Source: Triplophysa rosa
Taxonomy: Eukaryota > Chordata > Actinopteri > Cypriniformes > Nemacheilidae
DNA length: 64,000 bases
Assembly (NCBI RefSeq): GCF_024868665.1
Contig: NC_079898.1
Location: 2,616,897 to 2,680,896, forward strand
Reading direction: 5' to 3'
Of the stretch, positions 10,652-21,660 are shown piece by piece; the first letter of the stretch is position 1; each line of letters begins with the position of its first letter. The translations under genes were made by a program, and so were the position numbers. The notes beneath the pieces are model-generated. The model saw only the letters and a list, made by a program, of their open reading frames with translations, had not been told where the DNA came from and made no database searches.

Positions 10652-12168
10652 TGTGCATTTATATTTGGCATTAACATGCGATCTCGGTGATCCGAACAAG
10701 CAGATCGGATCTTCAGACAATCAGGACACAGCGCGTTTACACTTGTCAACAAGTGGCTTCCACATCTGGATAACTGATCGGATCTCTATAGTTTCCCGCC
10801 CATTATTTTAATAAGCCTGCAATTTAAAAATAGCCCCGGTGCGGGGAGATTTCACACAACACATATAACGGGGAGGATGAGCATGTTACAGATTTGATAC
10901 GCAGCCATGTTGAACTCGAGGCAGCGGTGGGAAGTAAACCATGGTTAAAACGATTAATGATCTTATATGTGAAAGTATAATCAGAGGACGTTTGTAAAAT
11001 GACACAAGCTTTTGTACTTGAGCTGTGGCGGGTTTCACACGCGCGCGCACACAGACTCTAACTGTGTTTTTAATCACATCATTTGTTTATTCATGTCACG
11101 GACACATAAAATAATCACATAAGTAGGCCGAAATTCCTATGATCAAAAGCGACCACTTCGTTCTCGTCTATTTGGGTTGGTTCGGCTGAAAGTGACAGCG
11201 CATCGTTTCTTTGGTCTGCGCCCTAAATATAGCGTGCTTACTGACATCAGCTATTAGCAACACTATACAATCTTGTTTCTGTGTGTAAATGATATACGGT
11301 GTATTCAGAGCTCCGTTTCAAGCTGCCCGGCTGCTGCTTAATCTGTTTTACGGGGACGGTACTTTTGAGTCAGATCCGTGGGCGTGGCTTGTTGGTTTTG
11401 ACTAAATCTTTGGGGTTTCAAGTCTTACGAAACCTTTACCCTAACCCACACCCTAACCCTAACCTTACTCTAACCATCTAAACTACCTATGATTGTTAAA
11501 ATTGATGAAAAACACATTAGGGTGATGACGTCAGACTCGAAACACCAAGGATTTAGTGAGAGCCGTACGAGACACAAGCGGCAGCAGCCCTCGGGGAACC
11601 GGAGAGTTGATTATGCCGTATAGGCTACAGTAAACACACACACGTATGTTAGAAACAAGCTGATATAGTGTTGCCGTTTGTGTGTGTGACATGAAAATAA
11701 ACAAATGATGCGTTTTAAGATGGCTGTGTGTGCTGTCAACGCCATTCATGGCAGTCACAAATACAGCGATGATACAGCTGAAGTGGTCAAGTAAAACATC
11801 TCGTGTGATTTGACATAAATCCTCAGTAGGTTAAAGTATCCATGATAATTTCGTGGGAAAATGAACGAGTGTGCAACGTTCGTGAGCAAGAGTAAACTTT
11901 CCCCTGCATTTGTCAGCTGCTCCGCAGTCTGACAGGTTTCGGACAGACGAGAGAATAATGATAGCGGGCGGGGTTTTCTTTGAAATTGTACCGGTAAATG
12001 TAGATAAACTGTCTGGATTGCATTTACATTACACTGAGATCCGATCACAATGCGCCCTCGACTACCTCTGGATCAGGACACGCAAGCGCGTTTACACTTG
12101 TCTTTTCAATGTGTATGTGGACAACATCCAGATACAGATCACATGTTAATGCCAAATATAAACGCACC
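10652..12168. mobile_element. 1.5-kb element with long imperfect inverted ends
   Basis: The left end gtgcatttatatttggcatt (from 10654) is inverted at the right as aatgccaaatataaacgcac (ending 12167). Further inside, ggatctt/gatccgatc and gtgtaaacgcg-type blocks also pair. No transposase was recognised. A smaller inverted-repeat element sits within it at 11401-11557. Confidence 0.55.
11401..11557. repeat. small nested inverted-repeat element with telomere-like core
   Basis: Ends actaaatctttggggtttca (left) and gaaacaccaaggatttagt (right) are inverted copies. The interior contains accctaaccctaacc-type repeats. Probably a MITE inserted in the larger element. Confidence 0.5.
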
Positions 12169-12689
12169 CTATAGCACATGGAGGTCTGTGAGACCCTCTA
12201 AGGATGGTCCTCCCCAGACCACCCTTGCCTCTTCAGTGTAGCTGTTGTCACTTTCATTTGCACCAAAACAAGTAAAAATGGTTCACAATCACTTATGCTT
12301 CCTTACCTTGTTGATTGATATTCCTGAAGGTTAACTGACTTGGTGTTATGCTAGGATGATCAAGTGTTCCCTTGAGCATTTTTGAGCAGTGTATTAAAAA
12401 CGTGAAAAATATTGTTTTGATGTGTTACCTCCTGTCACATACTAAGGAACTCATCACTGTACATTTCACTGTACCTGTGGTTAAAAATTAAAAGTGCAAA
12501 CTGTCCCATTAAGCTTCCTGCTGGAAATTCCGCAAACTAGTTTCACATGTACAGTAAATGTTTTCTAACTGCACTTTCTAACTCTGCGCGGCGGCGGTGG
12601 TAATGGGCATTCTGGTTGTCTACCTACTTTATATTACTCATTGTTAGTTCATGTTAGTTAATGCATTTACTAATATTAAGAAATACAAC

Positions 12690-13003
12690 TGTAGCGAGGA
12701 AGGCGGGGCGAGAGCCGTGGGGCGAGTAAGGCGGGGCCGGCGGCGTAAGTGGCAACGAGTGTCAGCTGTGCGACCGCCGGTCCCCGCATGCCTCACGGGG
12801 GAGCTCGGGAGCATAAGAGGACGAGCGACCGGACCATCGAGAGAGAGGACCCGGGCCCGGAAGTTAAGTGGAGTCAGTTTGTTTGGCCGCGGCCGACTGC
12901 CGGCCTGTTTTATTATTGTTTATTTACTTTCACGATTAAAAGTTTATTGTTTGAATGATGCCGGTTCCCGCCTCCTTCCTTCCCTACATTGAACTGTGTT
13001 ACA
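12690..13003 (+). mobile_element. solo LTR with 5-bp target duplication
   Basis: A 314-bp unit starts TGTAGCGAGG and ends CTGTGTTACA, with acaac directly before (12685-12689) and after (13004-13008). The TG...CA ends and 5-bp duplication are diagnostic of an LTR left by recombination. A GC-rich 5' part is followed by a stem of gccgcggccgactgccggc and a 3' part with attaaaagtttattg, a likely polyadenylation region. Partial copies are at 4425-4634 and, inverted, 8664-8786. The internal part of the parent element was not identified here. Confidence 0.88.
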
Positions 13004-13294
13004 ACAACCTTATTGTAAAGTGTTACCAATTTATTTTTGCATTAAAACAGTATGTGTGCAGTGACATACAAAAGTTCAAAACTTCTAAGATCAGCTCTTA
13101 GAACAAACCTGTATATGACTAGCAATAAAATATGTGTCCTTTTGAAACAAGGCTTTGCTTTAAAAATAAAGTTGCATAAGTGGTTAAATTAATTGCTGTT
13201 ATCCTATCCTCCTGACCTTTGTCTTTTAAGTGTTTGTTTACTGTGTGGTTGAGTAGTATGATTACTAAAATGTGATGTGTGTGTTTTTAAACAG

Positions 13295-13419
13295 GAGTGG
13301 TCACCCTCTCACAACCTCAAAAGTCTGAAGAAAAAGCAGCTTGCAGCACGAGAGGCCATAGCAAGACAGACCACCCTTGCTGATGCAGAGCAGAGCAGCG
13401 TAGAGTCCTCCGTAATCAG
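13295..13419 (+). CDS. wdr11: wdr11 exon (first visible)
   Basis: The exon follows acceptor tttttaaacag and reads EWSPSHNLKSLKKKQLAARE, then ends VESSVI plus two bases of a Ser codon at a gtctga donor. This matches the segment of WDR11 just after its mid-protein WD repeats. WDR11 is a large beta-propeller protein that works with FAM91A1 in capture of vesicles at the trans-Golgi and is linked to Hedgehog signalling and pituitary development. All nine exons in the window join in frame to 365 codons. About half of the protein should lie upstream, but no earlier exon was found between 1 and 13294. The donor GTCTGA is weaker than usual; the frame and the next exon support it. Confidence 0.93.
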
Positions 13420-14394
13420 GTCTGAAATTAAAAGATCAACATTCTATAATGTCTTCACTTCACGTTAGTCTAATCCCATACAGTATACCTCTGAAACACA
13501 AAAGGAGGTTTGTAGTTAATCAAATAGTTAGTCCACAACACACACTAATAACTGAATCTACAACAGTAATTGAATCTACAAAAATAACTCACTTCATAAG
13601 GTCGAATATGTTTGTTTCTTAATACTGTACACCTGGATGAACAATTGTACTGCTTTTATGTTTTGTTAGTCGTTGACTCTCTTGTTTGTGCTGTGTCTTG
13701 TTTGCGCTGTGTCTCGTTTGCAAACTGTCCACTGGTTTTCAGAAAACCCTAAACCCTGGTATAGTGCTCTCGTGAACGCGCGCCATACACTTGACAAGAC
13801 AGAGGAGAATATATCGATTAAAGTCGGTATTTTGGTTTGTTTTTCACACATAAAGCATTCTCGTCGCTTCAAAAAAATTCAACTGAGCCACTATGCGCGG
13901 ATGGACCAATTTTACGATGTCTTTAGTACTTTTCTGGACCTTGGCAAAAACTGACACCATGATGTCTATGAGGAGGCCTGGAAAGCTCTCGGATGTCATC
14001 TAAATATCTCTATTTGTGCTCCGAAGACGCCGGAAGTTCTCTAAACATGTTTAACGTCATGTGGGTGAGTAAAAAATCACACAAAGTTGATTTTTGGGTG
14101 AACTATCCCTTTAAGATACATGGTATATTGCAAGTTTTTCTCTATGCAATGTACACTGATGTCAGTGGATTGTCAGAAACAGTAAATTGTTCAATCAAGT
14201 ATATTTAATTTAGGTATATTATTAATTTAATAATTAATATAATAATATTTATATCAGGACTGGGAGCCTAAAATTACAATATACCAGAACAATTTGCAAT
14301 AATACCAAAACGTGTGGAAATAATAATGTTAACGTGCATGTGTGTCGTTAAACTCAAGTTGTTTATATACAGTATATGGATCAAACTAAATCAG

Positions 14395-14820
14395 CGGTCT
14401 CCCAGTGAGTATCGGTGGAAAGGAACCAAAACTCCACTATAGATGTATATGTGGAGGAAAAAAAACTTAGGAGAGGCCAGACTCAACTGGGAGGGCCAGT
14501 TCTCCTCTGGCATATTAAAATAGCACTGCTGCAACTACAGAGAGAATAATTACTGTAAACTGTGAGATTCATCAGAAATTGTTCGTCGGGCTGGTTAGTG
14601 AAGGGAGGAAAGAACTAGTGAGGATAGTATAAAAGAGATATTTAGGTCTGTCCAATATTATTCTGGTTCTGGATGACTGTAGATTGTGGCTATTGTTGTC
14701 ATTAGGTGAATTGACCATCATCACGAGCGTTTGGCTGAACTGGGAAGTGCATCCGGCCAGAACCGGAGGTTGGACTGACGACCTCTGGTGTCCTCGGGAA
14801 CCCGAGGACGGGACATGAAT
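14395..14820 (-). repeat. L2-type LINE 3' UTR fragment
   Basis: gcggtctcccagtgagt and the following blocks (ggaggaaaaaaaactta, gggagggccag, ctcctctgg) match the 3' untranslated region of the L2 LINE at 33905-34060 in the same orientation. No coding part remains. Confidence 0.65.
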
Positions 14821-14945
14821 AGCAAAACACTGATATTAGCGGAGGAGTAAAAAAGAAGATGCAGAAACGGCATTTAACAATGTCTATACATTGTTAATAG
14901 TGATGTTTTAAAAGTGAACATCCGGAGTCTCTAATTGGGAAATCT

Positions 14946-15741
14946 AAATTTGCTGACCTTCGACCATCTCATATATTGCGGTGTTCGGACACTCCAAGAA
15001 ATGTGTGCCTTTGCCGTTACCATGAAAATGTTAAATTAGCCCTGGACTGTTTGCAACATGTCATCCCAAGCCAAAAGCATTTCAGAGCACACAGGATTTT
15101 ATTAAAGCAGTCGTCTGCAGTCCAGATAGTCCCGGCTGCATGTTAAGTAAGTGTGATGAATGTAGAAATTGCCATCTTTTGAAAATGCATATCCTTGGTC
15201 ACATTCCAGAGGAAGATAAGCAAATTAAAGTCAAATGGTACACATGGGAAACAACAGGAGGACTGCCGAATAAGGTCCAGAAGGGTGGCGCACTGGGTGA
15301 TGTACTTGATGTTCTCAAAGCATCTGCTGGGAAATTTCTGCACCACTGTTTTGTGAAGAGACAACAAAGTGCATTTTTCCAGACCAAAAAAATGTTAGCA
15401 AAAACCAACATGGAGAGTGTGGTGCTGCAGATAGATTTTGCTGAAAACTACACTGCTGCCTACCAGGATCAGATCCAGTCAGCACACTGGCATCAGAAAC
15501 AGGTCACAGTCTTTCCATGTGTTTTATGGTCTGATGGAGAGCCAGAGTCATGCGCCATTGTCAGTTACAGCTTGGAACATAACAAGAGGTCCGTAGCAAT
15601 GTTCCTCACCAAGATTGTACAAGACATTGGAAAAAAAAACATCCCCGGATGAGAGAGATGCACATATTCAGCGATGGAGCTGCCTCTCAATTTAAAAACA
15701 AGTTCATCTGGTGTTTCATGTCAACCACATTCAAGGGCTGA
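14946..15741 (+). pseudogene. unassigned transposase-like gene, N-terminal and core relic
   Basis: A frame runs from KFADLRPSHILRC through CLCRYHENVK (a Cys/His cluster) to about 15098. A second frame runs on to 15652 with CDECRNC, VVLQIDFAENYTAAYQDQIQ, SAHWHQKQVTVFPCVLWSDG and SVAMFLTKIVQDIG. After a run of nine A at about 15631 the frame shifts again and gives MHIFSDGAASQFKNKFIW, stopping at 15737. The DFAEN and SDGAASQFK blocks look like two acidic motifs of a DDE/RNase H-like transposase core, with a Cys-rich zinc-binding segment before them. I believe similar genes occur in many animal genomes but I cannot name the superfamily. At least two frameshifts make it inactive. It is cut at 15737 by an element beginning agggctgacaattaatcg. 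Confidence 0.55.
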
Positions 15742-15746
15742 CAATT

Positions 15747-15839
15747 AATCGAATCGCGATGTGAGACGTTGCGATTTGCTAATCGCCTCGCAACCTCTTG
15801 CAATTAGCAAATGGCAACGTCTCACATCGCGATTCGATT
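15747..15839. repeat. near-perfect palindrome (37-bp arms, 19-bp loop)
   Basis: The left arm at 15747-15783 (aatcgaatcgcgatgtgaga...) is the reverse complement of 15803-15839 with one mismatch. It lies at the start of what looks like a hAT end (agggctgacaattaatcg) that interrupts the transposase-like relic. Confidence 0.85.
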
Positions 15840-16248
15840 TCGATTGTGGACGCGATATGAAAAATATGAAACGCGTCTGTTCCAAGCCCGCTTTGAGTGG
15901 CATTCTTGCTAACCAACTGAGTGAGCACACCTCCGTTGTGTCCTATCAGCACTGCCCTAGCCAACTGCGTAAACGCCAGTGATTAGAAAAAAAACAAACA
16001 AATAGAAAGCAGGAGAGAAAGAGGGATAATGGCGTCTGCAGAGTCAGATCGATCATATTAGGCAAATAAATAATTCAGAAGACCGCGCACACAGCTTGTA
16101 TCACACTCGCGCGTCTCTGCCCCACGTTGCGCATCTCCCGCGTCTCGCGGAAGAGCCGTTTAAACTTGACAGCACACACAGCCCGTGTCATACTCTATGG
16201 AAAGCCAGGAGGGTCAAAAACGCGCGAATTTTAACACGTCAACAACGC

Positions 16249-16399
16249 GTAGAGTACGTGTTGTTTGTGCGTAGAGTACGTGTTGTTTGCACGTAGAGTA
16301 CGTGTAGTTTACGCGTGAAAAATCGACGCAAAATTTGACGTGTAAACAACACATATTCTACACGCAAACAACACGTATTCTACGCGCAAACAACGCGTT
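16249..16399. repeat. three 22-bp units, spacer, then inverted 22-bp units
   Basis: Units at 16249-16270, 16271-16292 and 16293-16314 share gtagagtacgtgt.gttt. After a 25-bp spacer the reverse complement follows at 16340-16361, 16362-16383 and a partial one at 16384-16399. The whole is a large imperfect hairpin made of tandem units. Confidence 0.88.
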
Positions 16400-16756
16400 C
16401 TCGATGCGTGACCTCAGACGTCAATTTTGCGTGTTTTTGAGCCATCCGGCCACTTGACCAGTTTGAACGTGTAAGCGTGATGAGTTCCTATTGGCTGCTG
16501 AGAGCGGTAGGGTTAAACCATTACTGTAGGCATAGGGGTTTGCTTTCCATTTCTAGACTCTTTGCCATCACAATGCATGTAAGATGTGAAAGTTCCACTT
16601 ATCTATTTGTGCTTGACGGCCAGTGAATGTCCTCACCACAACAAGCTATTAGATATAGACTTTAATAATCTTATTTGTTTTCTAATTTTCTCGCAATTGA
16701 GATTGATTGTTTTAGCAGAGACAGTAAGTACTCAAAATACTTCGGGCTAGTTCCAG

Positions 16757-16818
16757 CTTGAGTGGTTTAGGGGTAAAGGCAACGTACGACTCATCAGCCC
16801 GATTGCGGTTCGAATCTA
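16757..16818 (+). repeat. tRNA-like segment of a SINE-type repeat
   Basis: agcttgagtggtttagggg resembles an A box and gcggttcgaatc resembles a B box, with spacing near that of Ser/Leu-type tRNAs. The copy is not a functional tRNA gene: acceptor arms do not pair. The homologous segment is on the minus strand at 27540-27600. Confidence 0.5.
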
Positions 16819-17351
16819 CCTTTTGCCAAACGTGTTATCTCCTTTTCCCTTCCCTCATCAGAATGAAAAGGCATATTTGTTGTAGCGCAAATTAAGGAAA
16901 TGTTTCTGAAAGTCGAAATAAAGTGCCTCACGGCTAATAGATAATGAAGCTTTTATCTGATAAAGTTACTGGTAGGTGTAGTAGGGAGCTAGGCTTTAAC
17001 TGTCCCAAAGGCAGCATTCGTTTGTAACAAAGAAGCTGCTAACGTTACAGGTGGAAGCTAAATACTGTGGGAAGGATTTAAGCGCACTGCACGCTTGCTT
17101 TGAGTTCAATGATCTTGTTTGTTTTCTATTTGCTCTTTCTTGAGATTGATTGTTTTATCTATAGCTTGGCGATTTTATACAAGCTTAGCCTGAGGCTTTT
17201 CTCTAGCTCATCTTTTGCAAGACTTGCAAGAATACCATGACAGTTGTACTCAGTAAACGTGATTTAATTTATAATACCTATATATGTGTGTACATAGTAT
17301 GTAGATACGTATGTGTCTGTATTTCATTGCTTTGTTTTTTCCTCTTTTTGT

Positions 17352-17425
17352 GTTGTACAGCTGCTTTGATACAACGCAATTTGTAAAAAGCACAAATAAA
17401 CATAAATTTGACTTGACTTGACTTT
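17352..17425 (+). repeat. L2-type LINE 3' tail
   Basis: acagctgctttgatacaacg, gtaaaaagcacaaataaac and the terminal ttgacttgacttgac repeat match the 3' end of the L2 copy ending near 43800. Confidence 0.7.
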
Positions 17426-19602
17426 TTTCCTGCTTCTCTGTAGACTATAAAATAAAATACGACTAAAATAACGAAGTCTATTCAAACAGAGTACAAGTAC
17501 CTGCAACATTGACAAAGTAAATAAGTAAAAGGCTCTTGCCTCTCATTAGCTCCAGTGGCATATGGTTGGAAACGTCACATTGCTATGCAGCTTTTGTAGC
17601 AGATAGATAGGGGTTTGTATCCCCCTTTTGCCGAACGTGTTCTCCTTTTCCCATCACTCATCAGGTTGGAAAGGCATTTGTTTCAGCACAAGGACATGTT
17701 CAAAAGGTGTAAAACGCATCATGTGTTTTTATGCAAGAGAGGAGAGATCGATCTGCATTTTTATAAAGTAAACAGCTGATTTTACATTATAACACGGGTT
17801 TATGTTTTAGAGGGAAATCCCTAACAACATATAAAATGTATAACTTTATGATATTTTACAGTTTTATTTTATTTTATTTAAGAAGTTGCGACGCTTTGAT
17901 CACTTTGATTTCTCCTGAACAGCGGGAAGAATGCAGTCATCTTCATCCATATAGGACATCATTAGATAAAATAATCTAAATGATTTTATTTGCATACACT
18001 CACGATACCAGCAAAAGTTAGTGCTTTTGTAAAACAAGAAAAATGATGCCCGTTCTGCCGTCTCCATGACCTACCCGATACGATTTTCTGTTTATATTTG
18101 GCCTTGCCTACTATTTAGGCAATCCAAAGTGTCGGCACATATTTCTATAGAACACTTGAAATGTCTACTTTCAAATAAAACAATTCAGATCCAAAATTGT
18201 ATGTAAATATTTAAGATGGCTATATGAGCAAAAAAGTTCAGAATTTATCCTATTGTCAGAATTAGAACTCCATTGGACACAGCATGGTGTTGCGTTTGTT
18301 ATTTGTATCGGTTAGATTTTAGATGAAGAAATATTGTTGCAGTTGGAAAGAATAGGTTTAAGTTTTATCAGACTTGATGAAAATAAAGTAATGTTTTATA
18401 ATAAAATTTTATTGAAATATAAGATAAATACATACAAATTTATACGGAAATCTGTTTTTCTTTTTAAAAATAAGTTAAATAAATATTCAAAACTAATTGT
18501 CGCCTGAACACACAGAACACCTTGCGATAATTTGTAAGCGTACAAAAAGTACTACTTTCATAAGATAAGCACATTTATCAATAATAGACACAACAGCTAG
18601 CAGTGGTGTGGTTTTTAAAGTTTTAGAATGAAAAATGTTTTCATTAGTTTTCTTGAATATTAATCTGAGCGAAAATAACCAGTTTCAATAAAATTAGTTT
18701 CACACGGAATCTAATGTTTGCTCGGGTTTTCTATACGTTCTGCAAAAGGTTTGTCTCTAATTTAAATTATTGAGGGATAAATAAATTCCTTCTCTAACGA
18801 AATTCAGAATTACAACATTTCTGATGTGTTAATATGAAAATATAATCCCCACATATTACCTGCACAAAAAAACAACAAGAAAAAAAGCAAGTTGAGCGAT
18901 GGTTAAACGGTGCACACCCAACACAGGGTTTGGCTATGTGTATATTTTCTTGTCTCTGCCAAAATACAAATAGTCAAATTAATTTGTAGGCCTATGTCAA
19001 AATCAAAAAGTGTCGTGTTTCTGGTCTGATCCCCGGGCTTTGTTGTCTTTTTGTCGTGCTTCATTTGTTGGTTATATTTGCTTCAGGTTTGTGCATTTTA
19101 ATTCACAACTCCTACAAAATTTGTCATCTCCCAAAAACCGTGTCCTTTTTGTCACATCCATAACACATTTTTATGTCATTATAACAGTGATTATGACATT
19201 ATCTGTGGGGAAAAATATACTTTTGAGCCTAAATGTTCTTGTACTCCATTTGAAGCACTGGCTAGAGGGCAAAAGTTCAAAAGGATTGTGGCCTAGCTTT
19301 GTGATGGCTTTTCCTGCCATTTTCAAGGACTACAAGGATGGGCAGGGGAGCAGCTGAGACAAACCAGACCATTACTGAAGTGCACAGAATAACCCCTCGC
19401 AAGTCTCTAACTTTAGGTCCTGTGAGATGGTGGGACTTTCCTGATTTCACCAAGTGAGAGATGTTGACCCTGTGACAACATTTCAATCAACCAATCAGAT
19501 TTGAGGGATTAGTTACACTTCATGTTAAGATTAAGCTAACCAAGGCTTTGTGCCTCTGCACCCTTATTATTCATCTATCATTTCACTCTGGTTTAAGGGA
19601 TA
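17426..19602. other. no gene recognised
   Basis: AT-rich intronic DNA of wdr11. The stretch near 19090-19170 (tttgtgcattttaattcac, then ctcccaaaaaccgtgtcc) resembles 30790-30860 and may be a dispersed repeat. No 3' LTR for the BEL/Pao element to the right was found here. Confidence 0.5.
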
Positions 19603-21660
19603 TGGTGGAGCAAGGGAACTTAGTCGACTACTTGGATGAACAGGTTTGCTTGCCTCAAGGGTACGTACTTCATCTGGAAAACTTTCAATCTGTGCACGTT
19701 TGATAACATCCATCTCAGTCTTTATGCGTTCTGTGCCAGACATTGGGGGCGCTGCCGCCCCATGGAGGGACTGATATGTGGTCATGATAAGGTCGTCCCA
19801 GGATTGACAGTCATCTACATTAGGTAAAGAACTGTGACTGACTGAGACATTACCACAGAATGCAGATTTTCTGAGTTCCTCTGGATCCTCAGATGACACT
19901 AAAGGTTGGGTTGGCCAGTGATTTGGAGGTTGGCACAGAAAGGCGGGACCCTGATTCCATCTGCTGCCATGAGCCAGATCTAAGAGGGTTTTGCCTCGAG
20001 TGATATCATCGGCGGGGTTGTTATCTGAGTCCACGTATTTCCAGTTGTCATATCCAACAAGGTCCTGAATCTCTGTAACCCGGGTACCTACGAACACTTT
20101 GTAGTTACATGACTCCGACTGTATCCAATGAAGTACTGTTGTTGAGTCTGACCACAAGATTGTCTGTCTGATATCAAGAGTAAACTCTGTGTTCAGTACC
20201 TTGGCAAGTTGGGCACCAGACAATGCTGCACATAGCTCAAGGCGGGGCATTGAGAGCTGCCTTTTAGGTGCCACTCTGGACCTAGCCATGATGAATGCAA
20301 CTTGGATTTCTTCACCCCTTTCCACCCGTAAATAAGCTACAGAGCCGTATGCCTTTTCAGAAGCATCACAGAAAACATGCAAATCAATTACTGAGGATGT
20401 GTCATGGCATGCTGGTGTGTAACACCTAGGCAAGGTTATTCTCTGTAAATCAGTTAGCTCTCTTTCCCATGCCTGCCATTCAGAGATAAGGTCTGTTGGT
20501 ATAGATTCATCCCAACCTTTGGCTCTTTTCCATAGTGTCTGCACCATAATTTTGGCCCTTGTAGTGAAGGAGATTATGTATACAAATGGATCATACTGAC
20601 TTGCCAGAATGCGATAAACATTCCTCATTGTAGGTTTCCCATCTGTTGATACAGGTCTGTGTTTATAGCCTAGCATGTCTTGTGAACAATGCCACATTAA
20701 GCCAAGTGTTGATTCTTGTGGATCAGTCTTATCTGCGGACAGCCACAGCTCAAAGCTCTTTGCTTTTGCCTCTACAGGAAGATGGGCAATAACATCTGGG
20801 ACATTGCTAGCCCACTGTCTTATTTCAAAGCCACCAGAGGCAAATAATGCTCTCATTTTGTCAATGAGCTTCTTAGCCTGATGCTGAGTCTGAAAAGACT
20901 GGAGGCAATTGTCCACATAGAAAGACTGCAGGACAGATTCAGCAACGTCTTCATTGCCCTCAGTGTTGTCTTTGACATGTCTCTGAAGGGCGTATGTAGC
21001 GCAGCATGGACTACAGGATGTCCCGAATGGTAACACACGCCATTCATAGGTATCAGGGTTGCGTTCCCTTTCCATGTCTCTCCAGAGAAAACGGAGCAGT
21101 GGCTGGTCTTCAGGCAACAGTCTGATCTGGTGGAACATGGCTCGTATGTCTCCACTAATAGCAACAGCATGTTGTCTGAACCTGAGTAAGACTCCAAGAA
21201 GTGGTGGACTTAGATTGGGGCCAGGCAGCAGACAGTCATTCAGGTTCATTTGGCTGTAGCTAAAGGAGCAATTAAACACCACTCGAGCCTTGCCATTGTG
21301 ATGCACAATGTGGTGGGGAACATACCATGACTCAGAGGAATGTGCTGCCTCCACACCACTTATCTTGACAGTGTAACCTGCTTCCTCGAGTTTGTGTATC
21401 TCCTTGTTATACACATCTGCCAGATCAGGATTATTAACCAGGTGACGTTCTGTGGCTCTTAAAAGAGCCATGACAGCATTTGGTGTTGCCTGTAATTTAA
21501 TTGCGTCTCCCCTTCGTAGTAGTGGCGTGGCATAGTGATCTGCACCGTTAACTGTTACACGTACAGTTTTCTCCTCCAAGATGGCAAGTGCGGCCTTATC
21601 CCGTCTGGAACGGATAACCTCCTTTTCATTTCTTTGTGGTGATATGTCGAGCTGCCACAA
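19603..21660 (-). pseudogene. pol: BEL/Pao pol: reverse transcriptase and RNase H, integrase missing
   Basis: The frame runs from an in-frame TGA (21661-21663) to a stop at 19567. Reverse transcriptase is recognised by SGDIRAMFHQIRL (about residue 165) and SFYVDNCLQSF (about 248), the latter with Asn in the second position of the usual YxDD. RNase H follows (about residues 425-555) with HVFCDASEKAYGSVAYL, PRLELCAA, LWSDSTTVLHWIQ and NPADDITRG, so all four acidic residues appear to be present. The protein homology stops at SSRLSSLAP near 19605, just before where the integrase should begin; the last residues are read from flanking DNA. The element is therefore truncated and, with no 3' LTR, cannot move by itself. 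Confidence 0.9.

Larger units (their letters stand above)
16193..16880 (+). repeat. complex repeat with opposed 22-bp arrays and tRNA-like part, copy 1
   Basis: The unit runs from tatggaaagccaggagg through the inverted arrays at 16249-16399, a conserved stretch (gccatccggccacttgacc, then the block with acaatgcatgtaagatg), to a tRNA-like segment at 16757-16818. The same unit occurs in inverted orientation at 27540-28145. Part of its 3' half is repeated nearby at 17108-17690. No coding capacity seen. Confidence 0.75.

Noticed and set aside
16249..16399. CRISPR-like array of regularly spaced repeats
   Set aside because: Units are adjacent with no variable spacers, half of them are inverted, and the surrounding DNA is vertebrate.
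16757..16818. Functional tRNA gene
   Set aside because: Box-like motifs are present but acceptor and anticodon stems do not pair; it is part of a repeat found again at 27540.
19010..19357. 115-codon frame as a membrane protein gene
   Set aside because: No start context, homology or splice signals; AT-rich intronic DNA.
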